The translations under genes were made by a program, and so were the position numbers. This document shows positions 44,385-57,600 of a DNA stretch of 64,000 nt, piece after piece. Origin of the DNA: Typha latifolia (taxonomy: Eukaryota > Streptophyta > Magnoliopsida > Poales > Typhaceae); assembly GCA_019914945.1 (NCBI GenBank), contig CM034099.1, forward strand, positions 5,270,001 through 5,334,000. Reading direction: 5' to 3'. The first letter of the stretch is position 1, and each line of letters begins with the position of its first letter. Below the pieces are notes generated by a model. That model worked only from the letters and a program-made list of their open reading frames with translations, searched no databases and was not told the DNA's origin.

Positions 44385-46513
44385 TTAACAAGGTGCAAGT
44401 GAATTTCCCGGCAGGGTGATCCCACCACCTCTCACCGACAGAGGAGGGCTGCTGTGCGAGCTGGCCCTACTTATGAGGTTCGAATCAAGGAACACTATGA
44501 TGACAGTTATGTCGTCATGAAAATGCCTACGGACACCTCGGTCGATCTTCTTGAGATCAGAGTACCTCATCTCTCTTTTCTTTGCAGCCTCTTGCAGTGC
44601 AGCTTTGACTAGCCTCCGAGCGCTTCCCTACAAGATTGTGGTAAATGACATTGTTCATGCTGTATCGTTTAAAGATAGTTTGCAGAATAGCATTACACTC
44701 TAAATAAGCTTTCCAGCACAGATAACTTCAACAATATGCATGCACCTCGGTTCACGTATCGTAGTCCGTGCAACCATGATATTCTCTAAACCAAATATTT
44801 GATGAGTTTAAAAGTAAATGTCGAATGATGTCAGCCATATCTGCCTAATAATATCCATCTGAACACTAATCATGGATGGATTGTCAGGGCAAAATTTCAA
44901 CTCAAATAGGAGAAGAATAACAAAGAGCACTTAGAGAGGAGCTGTTTGTGCAGGACAATACGCATCTATAAATGCCCCAATTTTTTCACCAAAAATCACA
45001 TAGCATAAACTACATATATTAGTACAAGGTACAATAAAATAATGCTGCACAACATCCAAACATAATAAGCATAGAAATACATCTTCCATCAATCAGATTA
45101 GTGCTGTGGCATACAAAACATAGCTAAGTATCAGCATTACAAACAAATGAAAGGTGCATGGAGACATACTGCCACTTAAACATCCTCCCTTTGTTGCGAG
45201 CAAAAAGTATTAAAATGTACAGGTTGAATAGATTAGATGATCACTAGAAAGAGTTCTTTATTTATTTTAAAGAATGACTATTCCTGCAGAAGCACAACAT
45301 TACTACACATATTTTATGCTTCTTTACAAGATCCACTATGAAAGTGTCAGCTCTCTTCCAAGCCAAGTTACACAGACACAAAAGATTAAACCTGTAATAT
45401 CTTTTCGCAATTCTACAAGATACATAAAATATCTTTTCGCAAACCTACACTACATATATATGTATGTTTACTGTTTTAATTTTTACAAGTCTACAAGAGA
45501 TTATTAGAATGTGGTTTAAATTAGACAAAATTATAAATTCTGGGTCATCTGGTCCCCCTCCAAGTCATGTAGGTCTTTGTAAATACCTATGAGATTATGT
45601 TGTCACAGCACTTAAATCTTGATACTATATGAGAGCAAGTGCACCATAGAACATCAAGAAAAAAATTTACTCCTTAAAATGTTCTCATCCAATCAAACAA
45701 ATATTGGTTGGCTAAAGGTACCTCTAAGCTCATGCTCATCAGGTGGATTTCAACTTCACAAGTGGGGTTGTGACAGGTACAGCCCATCATGCACATAAAC
45801 ACCGAAAATTAAGGGTCTGTGTGAAAAGGAAAATATTCCTTTGAAACAGTGCACTGGAGCAACCAAAAGTTATGTAAACAAACAAGCCCTAACAAACTCA
45901 ATCCACAACCTGGGATATGGTTCGTCTCCTGTATATGAGCTTAAAATGCATAAATCACATACAATAGCATAAGAAGTTTGTAGTAACTCGTAAGTAGGAA
46001 AGCTATTAAATGCTTTGATCTTTTAACCTAGAGCAAAGATCCACACTGAGAACCTATGATAAACTGTAAACTACTGCAAATCATAGGTTAATATAAGTGG
46101 TTATTGATGTTGCTCTTTGAGAAAAATTCAGAAAATCTAACATTATTATCTTAGACAGTAGACTCCTTTCTATAGTACCAATTCTTCCTACACCAAGCCA
46201 TAGCTTATATCTATTAAAAGAAAATCCACATGGAAAACTTACATTGCGCGGACAGTTGTGAACAATATCAACAGCTTCTTGGTTGCTAAAGTGTTCCCAA
46301 AGCCCATCAGATGCAAATATGAGAAATTGGTCATGTGGTTGCAGTGGTTGCACATATATTGATGGTTCTGCACTTAGTATAGGCCTTTTGAAAGGTTCAC
46401 GAAGGCGAAATTTAGCTAATAATGGTTCCCGGTTGAATTCTGCTTTTTTCAGGTATACATCACCAATTGACCTAGAAACCTGCAATAGATTGATAACTTT
46501 CTAAGATTGAAGC

Positions 46514-46554
<41 letters not shown>

Positions 46555-49500
46555 CATCTAAACTTTGAGTAATGAAAAATAAAAAATGTAATTGAACCTG
46601 CAAAATAGGACTGACTAATATCAAACATATGAAATAACATTTTGAGTTCATGTACTAGGTGATCCATTACTTTGCGAATAGCAGACATCATCCAGATTGT
46701 TCATGGGACAGTTGTAAGTATTTGAATAATTGCTCCACAGCATATATATGATGGCAAAAGGTAAAAATGCTCAGAAAGAATAAGATCTGATGAGCAAGAG
46801 TTGAATGGTGCTAATCATTAATGGTCACCATAATCATATAAGGATTTCAGAACAAAGTTATAAGCAAGTAAAACAGAACTTGATTTCAATAAAGTCAGGA
46901 AATTGAGCACATAATTCACTACAAGATGTTCGTTGCAAACCATGATTTACAGGCAATATATCACTTTCAACTACAAAACTATTAAATTTAGCAAATCTAA
47001 ATAAAATACGTACTCAAAGGGCAGCGTGCAAGAAACATTAGATTTAAGTAGTTTGAGAAGACAAGAGAAACTAGAACTTGTGTTAAACAAGAGCAAGGGG
47101 CATCATCCAAGCTAATATTTAACCAAGCCCAAGTGAAGTTGACGGAAAGAAAATACGATTTAATGATGTATAGAACCAAGCTAATACTGATGCTTATTAT
47201 CATTCACAAGAATCATATGTAGTTGTATATCCATGAAATTAATTCCAAAGTATTGAAGTGGACCTATTTATCAAAAGCTTGATCCACATCCTACCCCAGA
47301 CAACTGGAGACAGATTCATTTATTCCTTTTCTATAATTTCTTTAAATAGTTCATTCCATAAATAAGCAGGGTATTTATTCATTCCCACAGCCATGATGCA
47401 AGTACCGGGTTTTGTTGGTAACTTAGTATATCCCTCTTCATTTTTGACCGCTCGAGGCTTCAACACAAAAGTAGGCTCTACATTTGGTAAGAACTCAGAC
47501 CCAAAATGAACAGTAAGCTATACCGGATCAATATAGGGGGATAGAATGAGCATAGTATAATACAGAATTCTTTGTTCATATACTGGAAATGGAACTGATG
47601 TAGAGGCAATGAGGCATGCTTAGGTACTCCAACAAGGGATAAGAGATCTTAGAAGTAAAAAATTAGAGCAGCATGCTCGACTATATGCAACCAAAAATTA
47701 TAGGAAATATAAGACAAGAATTGCACCACCGGCCAAAGGTGCTTTTAGAATAATTTTCTGCTAAACAGGTAAAACTTGCAATCGCCGCAGAAAAATAGAA
47801 GAAATAATTGGCCTTCTGTATCAATAGAACATAAGCATACTTGAGAGCATCTGGAAAAATACAGATGATCAGCTTAGTTGTTTAAAATGAACTTGTATTC
47901 AAATGTAATAATATCTTTAAGAGAGAGAACCAGATATATTGAAGATATCAACCAGCTGAATAGCAACAACCTAGTCAGGTCTGTAGATTTTGTGGAATTG
48001 AATTATATTCACTCGTTCTCTCATAAAATACAATCTAAAGTTCTATGGTGACTACCATACAATATGTATTTCATGTACTTAACTACTTATATTTTCCCTG
48101 CATCTATCCATGTAGAATTACTATCTATAGGGTTGAAAAATAAGCTCATCACATTAATCTTTGTTAGCCCAGATTTGAGAAAAATTTATCGCTCTAACCA
48201 TACTAACTTGCTACAGGGGTAAAGATAACAATAAATATAAACAAGATAAAGATGACGCCTCAAACAATCGCATAACCAAATAAACAGAATTTCACTAGGC
48301 TAATTACAAAAGGCTCAAGCAAAATAGTTTCCGGACTTAAGCTTCTCCAAAACAATGAAGAAACAAGTAAATGCTGAGATGCAACATTTAAGGCAGTCAT
48401 TGAACTGCACCAAACATGAAATAATAAATTCTACCAAGCTTCTCTTGGTTCTACTTGTAGATCAAACTGCTATAAATGGAAAAAGAGACACTGCTGACAA
48501 GCTTGGCTGCTCTCTAATAACCATAGTGAGCAGAAAGTTTGATGGAGGAATAAAGAGAAAAAATACATCATAATGGATGAAGTAAATAGGCAACATTCTA
48601 TCTGTCAGCCAAAAATAACAAATTTTCTTAACTGCCATGACAAGTAAGAGAAATACCCTGGCAATAAATTAATACTCTGCCGACTATTAACATGATATTT
48701 ACTATCTTATATAAATTTTCCTGTTGATACAATTACAAATTTCTCTTTCCATATAATATAGCTCTTGAATGACCTACAAAGTATAAATATTATCTAGAGG
48801 GGAGGAAAACAACAAATGCCAAAGTTTCCTAGTGTCATATATAATGAGCCAATCTATTAGAATTTAGAACTCATTGCAAGCCTACAAATTTGTTTGTTAC
48901 ATGTCAGGGCAGTATCATATATAGGATGCAACAAGGATTAACAGACATGATGCTGTCACATGAAATCAGCACCAAATAAAAATGATGCTTAAATGTAATC
49001 AAGCTATACAGGATTCACAAGTAGGGGGCAGATCTGACATGAATCAACACAAAAAATTTGCTTAGTTCTTGTAATGATTCTGACAAGCATGCATACAAAG
49101 AGTATGGACCAGAATAATTGGCTAAGGCCTTACATGGGAGGAAACTTGGTTAGGTATCACTACTGCAAATTGTTTACACTGGTTACACAATGCGCACCTG
49201 AATGATGCCCTTCACACGCCAAACATTATGCTTTAAAACAACAACTTGCGAATCATCAGGGTGCATTGATTGCAACTCTTTTCTCACAGACTCAATCGAT
49301 GCATTATGTTCTGATGACAGCTGGACTGCCAAAACTTCTCCAGTAGCTTTTACTAGCCTGCCTAAAACAGCACGGGAGTCCCCAGCATTAGCTATATACA
49401 GCACACCACCACAGATTATCCCAACCAGACAGCATGATCCAACAGCTGCAATCTGAGGTTTCAAAGGCCATTGCTTGGTTACAAGAGAGAGAAACCCCTC

Positions 49501-50464
49501 TTCGGTCGCTTGATATGCTTTCCGAATTACGTCAGCTGACATTGAGTGCTGCTCAGCTGTAAATCCTGCCAAATCCGTGCACTACTGTTACACAGTATTC
49601 TGAGATCTTTCATAATAGCTAATAGGACATTGACAGCATCAGGATATGCAACTTAAGATAGACATGCAGGTGGACTCAACTACATACTATTCAAGTGAAA
49701 ATGAAAATCCAACACATGAACGAAAAACCAATAGTTTCTACATCCATAAGTCTACAACCAAAAATTACCAAAAGAATAAACAAGAGAGAAGCTAAGAAAC
49801 TGCAGTGCTCAGATATGCTTCCAAGAAAAAAGAAGAAGAAAGAACCAAGCTCACAGTAATATAGTATCTGAACAATAAATCAGATATGACTGATGCAAAC
49901 GGAGTGACCACTAATATTGTCAGTCTCATTGTCAAAGTTGTTTGCAAACAAGGAAACTCACTATCCACTTACAGTAACACCAAAAATTCAACAATCAACA
50001 AACTTTCCAATAAGGAAGTACCAAATTGTCAATTAGTCATGTTATAAATTTATTACTATACAAGGAAGAACACAATATAATAAAGTAAAAAACAAAAGAA
50101 AAAGAGTTGCAATATCTCATCATGAAAAAAAGGTTCAGAACTTACTTTTAAGATGGTGGAATAGATTATCATTGATATAACGAGATGCCTCCGGACCACC
50201 ATGCCCATCATAGACTCCAACAAAAGTACCACATGGACCAGAGTCTAGGGAGCTCAATGGACCTGACTCAATCTGACTTTGGTCTTCAAGCAGGTTATTA
50301 GCTTGAACAACAGCCATGGAGAACTCCCCATTCATGTGTTGCCCAGTGTCCTTGTACCAAAGAAGCCCGTCCTGCTTACCGAGCGCATCAGATCCTGCAT
50401 GGACATACCGATCGGATGACGGCCGCCAACAGGCCCGCAAGAAGTTCATCAATCCCGCTAGCAT
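44385..50464 (-). CDS. Protein phosphatase 2C, clade D
   Basis: Mg/Mn-dependent Ser/Thr phosphatase. Minus-strand exons 50464-50146, 49565-49198, 46479-46243 and 44627-44385 join in phase to 388 aa, the normal size for plant PP2C clade D; members of this clade dephosphorylate plasma-membrane H+-ATPase and are inhibited by SAUR proteins (family knowledge). Motifs in order: VYDGHGG (metal-binding Asp at 86), [42 protein letters not shown] and [12 protein letters not shown]. The N-terminus [13 protein letters not shown] is typical of the clade. Introns are long (2.7 and 1.6 kb). Two short overlapping ORFs lie just upstream of the start. Intact. Confidence 0.95.
46518..46552. repeat. (AG)n microsatellite in PP2C intron
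   Basis: AG run close upstream (minus strand sense) of exon 3; on the transcribed strand it is a (CT)n run some 40 bp before the acceptor. Confidence 0.9.
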
Positions 50465-50503
50465 CCCTCATCTCACCCAAATCCGCCTCCGAGTTCGCGA
50501 CAT
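50388..50503 (-). promoter_or_regulatory. Two overlapping upstream ORFs at the PP2C start
   Basis: On the minus strand ATG at 50503 opens MSRTRRRIWVR and stops at 50468. Its TGA overlaps a second ATG at 50471 (sequence ATGA), which opens a 27-codon frame running through the PP2C start in the +1 frame to a TGA at 50388. If both lie in the mature leader they would limit initiation at the PP2C ATG (50464). A donor-like AAAG/GTGGGT at 50988 and acceptor-like TTGCTTAG near 50530 suggest the leader is spliced, which leaves both uORFs in the final exon. Confidence 0.5.
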
Positions 50504-51260
50504 CTACTCTTTGGCAACAATGGTATCTAAGCAAATTCAACACTTTCCAGCTCCCTTACGTCGCCTTACTCAGAAGTAAGAAACAAAGCATATTAATCAC
50601 TGCAAATGTAGAACAAGATAAAGGACAAGAACAATCAAATCGGATAAAGATCCCTATTATAAGAATAGATGATCTCGATGCAATTTGACAGTAACAGATC
50701 ACAAAGATTCCTACAACGAGAGCGATTACCTACGGTCAAAATCCAGGGTCGCGAAGGGGGAAACGAGGAATCTTTGTCCTGGCTCTTCCTTAAAGCTTCA
50801 GGGAATCTCCGCCGCAACAACAAATTAGATGGAATTAAGAAGTAAAATCAAAAACCCACATCCCAATTCACGCCCTGTAATCAAACGAATAGAGCCCAAA
50901 AGTTAATTCCCTAAAATATCCATAATTTAACAGATTTTTACTACACTTCAACAAAGAAAACGCACAAGGCCACGAAAGAACCCACCTTTCTGGTTGGATT
51001 CGCTCTCAGATCAAACTAGGACAGAGCGACACGGTAAATTAGGCGGTCGGAGACGAAACCAAGTGGGTTTTCTCAGATCTGGCACCAAATGGTTTCTCGC
51101 CTGCTTTGGCTTCCGATTGGCCGAGTCGGGCGATGCGACGAAGCTCCTATTGCCTCTCTCTCTCTCCCCACTCTTTCTCTCTCTATAGAGAGAGAGAGAG
51201 AGTCCAGCGAGGCAAGAAGGGTTGCTATGGCGAATGGGCTCCACCACCACGACGGTCAAA
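50504..51260 (-). promoter_or_regulatory. PP2C 5' leader and promoter region
   Basis: GC-richer than neighbouring intergenic DNA, with a (CT)n/(GA)n-rich patch at about 51160-51205, common at plant transcription starts. Donor-like AAAG/GTGGGT (minus strand) at about 50988 suggests a 5' UTR intron. No coding sequence. Confidence 0.45.
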
Positions 51261-54200
51261 AGATGAGGGGTGTATCATAGAGATTAAAGAGAGCTTTTTT
51301 TTTTTTTTTTTGATGTAAAAAGATTAAAGGGAGCTAAAATTGGGAGAAGGTCGGAAAGAGGAGACTCAATGGATATGACTCTCTGTATTCCCCGGCTGCA
51401 CGAAACTTATGCAGTCAGTATGTGTCTATGTATGTGACATCAAATTATGCAAATAACACCACTTTTTTCTTTTCTTATTTTTGTTCTCTTTATTGTATGA
51501 TAGCTTGTAGTAGAGACATAGACCGGATAAAAAGTCAAACTTTTCGTGATACAAAAATATTTAACCCATTGACAACTTCAACAACTCTTCCATTAACGTA
51601 GTCATAAATAGATTTATCATCGTCGCCGACTCAATGCTTTAATCTTCGAGCTAATCCTCCAAACATACATATTACTGGGCCCACGAGCCGAGCTATTTAC
51701 AATAAATTCTATTTCTCCTTCTATGTAGTATCCACTCCAAGTTGACCTCTTACAAAATAGAACCAAAATAATTAATATATTAGTTTTCCCACCTATTATT
51801 CCCGATGACTCTTTAGACAAAAAAATTATTAATAATTACACAAAATTTACTTAAAGGAACTAAATTACCTTGATGTCCATATTTATTAACCTACCAAAAT
51901 ATAATATTTAATAACTTAAATATATATATTTAGAGGGCAAATTATGATTTACTCTTTATAGTTTGGTTCGGTTCTAACGTGTCTTTATATACTTTAAACT
52001 TAAGCATTTAATATTTTATGATCCAGACCAAATTTAAAGTAGAGAGAAGTGAGTTAAAATTTGGTATCGAATTTACCTAAATTTATATTTACTCTTGAGC
52101 ATAATGCATGATAGAGTTGAATCTAGTGCACCAATGATAACAATATAAGCAAAGAAACAAAGAAAAAAAAAAGTAGTACTTTGGATTGTATTGCTAATAG
52201 CAAGCAATCAATTAAAATCTAATCCGAATAGACTATAAAGGGCTACTTTGATATGGACAACCCCAATGCATGATCTTTTGTTCTTCTTCCTCTGTTTTTT
52301 TTTTAATAAAAAGAAAAAAAAATATTTTCCTCCTATGGTCAATCTTATCCATCAAATATATACATGCCAAAAGATGTAAAGATTCCCATGGATTCATTGA
52401 TTAAACTTTACTCCTTATCAAAAGGATAACATGAAACTCCATACGGTCCTAAGCATACAAAGGGGTTGTGCAACAATGCACATGAACTCATTATATACCA
52501 GTGTAAGTAGTACTACAACACCAAAAGGGTTAGTTGTTCTTGTCTCTTTTTCAACTAAACTTTTTCTGATGCATTACTCTGCTCCAGTGAAAGTGAGGTC
52601 CCTCTTTTCCTAGAGAGAAACCAAACTATATTCAAAGCACTTGGAATTAATAATGGGAAAAGGGCATTGGGCTCCACTCACTGAGATCCTCACAGTTGCC
52701 TCCTCTTTGATGGGAATGGAATGATTGAATGCTAATGTGTAGGACCATGAGGACTGCAAGGGGAGGTGGATGTGATCTCCTCCTTCCATTGAATCATACC
52801 ACAAGGCTGGGCCTAGTTCTGGTTGTGACCTTGATTGACAATGGCTTGATGCAAGTTCATGCAGCTGCAAAGAGGTGGAGGAGGAAAGGTAAAGGAAGGA
52901 AAGCAGTTTGAATTTTTTTTTTTCTTGGCCCTGTTTATTTTAGATTTTTTTTAAATTTAAAAATAATAACTAGATATTATTATTATTATAGATAATGCTT
53001 GAGAAAGTGCCTAAAGATAGGTAGATGGTATTTGATCATTTACATTCTATTTGAATTCTCTGAATTGATAAAATTTAATCGATTTGGAATTCTAGATCTG
53101 AAGTTTAATTAATTTTACTAGATTTGGATTTGGATGAATTTCAATGTATATAATAAAGTTCGATAATTTGAGGACTGATTTGGAGCCACTTAGGTTAGCT
53201 TTTTAAAATCTCAAAACCCATCTTTATTCTATAACATTTTTATTGAATTTCATAGGTAAAATAGGAAAATGAACAATAATAAAATGACCCGCTTTGTTAA
53301 ATAATAAAATTCAATAGATTTCATTTAAGTCTTAAATAAGCTTATTCAAATATTAAACGAACTGAGTCATATTACATAAATAAAAGTTATGTTTTAAAAT
53401 ATAATTTATTGATTACATAATTATATTATTTTAGAATTTATAACAAAATATTAATGGAGAGGGAGTTTAGCGATACATTAAATAATTTTTGAAGTGCATC
53501 TGCCCACCTTTTCTTTTTGTTAAAAAGGTAAAAATGATATAAAGTGATAGTCAGAAGGAAGAGATATCGATCACCCAGAGTTGACAAATTAGTTCGATGG
53601 ATGCGTTTGTCCTTTGTCTGTCTTGAACTTAGAGATCTTTTACAAGTTTGAAATGTTCTAGTGCTGGATTAGTCAGCAACAATGGCGGACAAACGAGGAC
53701 TTGGTTTCCATGCACCAACACCAGTTTAACACAATACTGACAGTAAATACCGCCCATAGTTTCACTGCAACAACTTCGCAAAGAAATGTTGGGCCTAATA
53801 ATGTGTATCACTCCTCCTCACTTTAATATTAGATTCATCCTGACTGTGTGATAAAACTTCATTCATATATCCACTTCAACGGATGAATTGGTCTCGTTTA
53901 CCAAAATGTCACTAACTATGTAGCTTGGAGGTTCTTGTAGAACCTCTGGTAAGTTGAGTTGCATCTAGTTTTTGCCACATTATAAGTTATGACACCCTAT
54001 TTAATTGATAGAAAGTAGAAAAGAAAAGGAAGTTCACATTCCAAAACTACTAAATTTTCTTTCCTTGCTTCCTGACGTCCTGCAAGCTTCGCATCCTATC
54101 ATCCAATTATTATTATTATTATTATTATTATTTTGTCATTATGGTTGCCATTCTTTATATAGAGATGGTCAAGTAACATGAAGGAAGATGGATGAATTAA

Positions 54201-54624
54201 TTGCTGGAGTTCGTGGAGTCAAAGGGTCGTCTTTGATTTTTATCATTCTAGAAACGTGTCAACTGCCATGTCTTTTTTTTTTCGTTTGTTTTTTGTTTTG
54301 TCCACACGCTTTAATTCTAGAATGGCGTTCGGATGTCTTGTTGGGTCGACAGTGAGCTCAGATTATGTTTGTAGATGTGTCTTAGTCTTTGCCTTCTAGA
54401 TAGTAATCGACTTGACCTACTACGGAGGAAGCAAAACTCCCGTGGATGACGATCTCTCCGTTTCCGACGACGACCTTCCTCCTTTCTTCCTATTGCTATC
54501 TCCATCTTTGACCCAAATCATATTCAAACGACGCCAAGATGCCTCGTCTTCTTCTCTTAATCCAACCTTCTCCCTTCCTTCTCCCCACTCTCTCTCTCTC
54601 TCTCTCTCCTTCTCTTCTCTTCTC
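51261..54624. other. Intergenic region between PP2C and aspartyl protease
   Basis: Divergent promoters at the two ends. Mostly AT-rich. A less AT-rich island at about 52430-52910 has no convincing protein frame. An (ATT)n run lies at about 54107-54133. A CT-rich tract just before 54625 belongs to the protease leader. Confidence 0.5.
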
Positions 54625-57600
54625 ATGGATTCCTCCTCGTTCTACTCCTCTCTTCTTCTTCTCCTCTTCTTCTTCGCCGGCACCAACTCCATTAGCCTCG
54701 ACTTCCACCACCGCTTCTCCGACCAAGTCCGCCGCTGGGCCCAGTACAAGAACCACCCCGGCGCCTTGTTTCCCGAGAAGGATACCTCCGGTTACTACTC
54801 TGCACTCGCCCACCACGACCGCGCTCTCCACCGCCGCCTCCTCTCCTCCTCCGACGAGCTCACCTTCGTCGATGGGAACGCCACCGTCGCCATCAGCTCC
54901 CTCGGATAGTACGTCATCTCCTATTTTTCCCCCCTCGTTCTCTCTGGATTCGCTTTCAAGTTGGGATTTTGGGACTTGGGTGTTGGTGCCTGTTCGGTGT
55001 TTGATGAAATGGTTATTCTTTTTTTTTTAAAAAGAAAAAGAAAAAGAATCCTTCTTCCCTTTTTTATTTGTATAATTCACATAATATCTCTGCTTTCAAG
55101 TTGGGATTTTAGGAGTTGGGTTTGGGTTTATATGAGTTTTTTTTTGTCGGTTGATGAAATGCTTACTCGGTTATGTGATTTTTTTCTTCTTCTTTGTGGA
55201 CAGTTTGCATTATGCGGTTGTTGCGTTGGGGACCCCGAACGCAACATTCCTGGTAGCGCTCGACACGGGAAGTGATTTGTTTTGGGTGCCATGTGATTGC
55301 AAGCAGTGCGCACCTACCAGCTCACCGGAGTATGGCCTTGGGGTATGAAGGCTTTCTTGATATCGTAGTGATTTTATTTTTATTTTTATGAATTCTTAAT
55401 CCTTATATTATTTGATTAGGATCATACATGTTTAGTTAAAAATAGATTATGGTTATGTTCTGACGGTATTGTTCATGTAATCTAATTTTCATAAGGTTTT
55501 CTTTGGCCACGCAATAGGTTATAATTATTTTTCCAGAATTACCTTGGACGTATGAGTCGTTACAGATTTGTGTTCTTAATTATTCTGTTTAAATAATTAG
55601 AATTCATTTTACTTCTCATAATTGACCTCGAAATGAATAGTGAAACTCAACAAGAAAAATTCTTCAATGATGTTGTTGCTAGGTAGATTACTCATATTAA
55701 AGTATGGAAAAATATATAATTCACACACTAACAAGCAAATGTAGTTCTGCTTGTAACTTTATTTTTTTTTTAACAAAAGCTCAAGCTCATCTTCATTATG
55801 AAACATTTGTAGAAACCCTGCCTTATCAAAGCTGATAGCAGCAAGCAAAACTTACCCAGAATCACCTGACCTACTTAACACATAAACCACCAGAGTACTA
55901 AAACAACCATAAGCAACCACCTGCACTATTAACAATAGCAGCAGAATTAGTATCTAGCACAGCAAAACATAAAAGAAGCAACCCAAATATCCACCACTTC
56001 TACTACACCAAGTTTGTCAAAATACATCCATCCCAGGGAATGAAATGTCATGACCAAATGTAGAAGACAGCTTCCTGCTGCAGCTTCAGCAGATCCTTGC
56101 ATTATCATCTTGGCATGTTTTTGGGCTTCAACATTTTTTGTCCCTGCCCAACATAGATACATATTATTAATATGATGAGTTAACTCATCTCCTCCTCAAG
56201 CCACCCCAGGTTAAAAAGTTCTATAATTTCTGTCCAGCTAGATACATTAAATACAAGTTGCCCACCACATCTTCCACCAAGACTTCATCTCGTTATCCAG
56301 TTTCTTATATTTGCCAGAAGTCGAGAGCTCTCTCAAGGTTCTGGGAATCTTAAAAGGACCCCAAACACCTTTGGCTCAATTCAAAATAGGTCTCATATTA
56401 CTATATTAAAACATTTCAAAACAAGGTGTACAGTCTCATCTCTACCACAATAAACACATCTAGGATCTCCTGCCAATTTCGCTTAATCAGATTATTTTTA
56501 GTTAAGATTCTATTATTGCAAGCCAGCCAAAGGAAAGCCTTAACTTTTAGAGGCATTGATAACTTCCACAGCCTTGGAATTAATCTGACAATCCTACCCC
56601 CATAATTAAGCAAGGAGTAGAGAGATTAACAGTAAAAAATACCAGTAGTATTAAACCTCCATTTAAACTTGTCTCTCCTGTTATCATCTACCTGACCTGT
56701 GGCATATAGCAGCTGGAATAGCTGCTGTTCCAAGATCAGCAACTCTTCTGACAGACCTCTTCTGTTGCCCTAACTGTCAGTCACTACCCCTCCAAGCTTC
56801 AGCCACTAAAATTGTAGGGTCCCAAGCAATTTCAAATAACTAATGGAAATTGGTAGCAAGAGAGCATTCACTAATCCAAATATCTGTCCAAAACTTTATA
56901 TTTTTCCTATCACCCATCTGATTTGCCAAACCTATTTTAGATGCAGCACTAGTGGGTAAAGCCCCTCTCTAGAAGGGGAAAATTCTGTTGAAGCTAAGTT
57001 CAGTTCAGACATATTTAAAACACCTAAGCCCCTATTTTTTTTTCACAAACTCGACCACAATTAGCTAAGTGATATCCACCTTTTTCTTCACTAGCACCCT
57101 TCCAAAGAAATATGCATCTGAGCTGATCTAGTCTCTTACGTACCTGCTTTGGCATCACAAAAAGAGATAGATAGTATATGGGAATATTGGAATAGAGCTT
57201 AAAACAGAATTGATGAGAGTGATCCTTCCACTCAGGGAAAGCAGTTTCCCTTTCCATCCTGCCAACAACTTCTTAACTTTTTCTATGACTAACATCCAAT
57301 CTTATCTAAGTAAATTTGTATTATGTAAAGGGAACCCAAAATATTTTACCGGCAACACTTTTAGCTTGCAATTCATCAACTCCGCAAATTTTTCCTCTTC
57401 TCTGCACTTCCAACGTACACCAATGAGCTTTTATGAAAATTTATTTTGATTCCAGATACTCTCAAAATACCAACTGATAAACTTCAATACTGCAGCCTCC
57501 CTAACACTAGCTTTAAAAAATATGAGAGTATCATTAGTATATTGTAAATTCATCACTCCCTCGCTAATCAAATTACCATTAAGGTGTGAGAGATGACCTT

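Noticed and set aside
54412..54624. Upstream in-frame extension of the aspartyl protease
   Set aside because: The extra residues are coded by a CT-rich leader and would bury the signal peptide; the ATG at 54625 gives a normal N-terminus.
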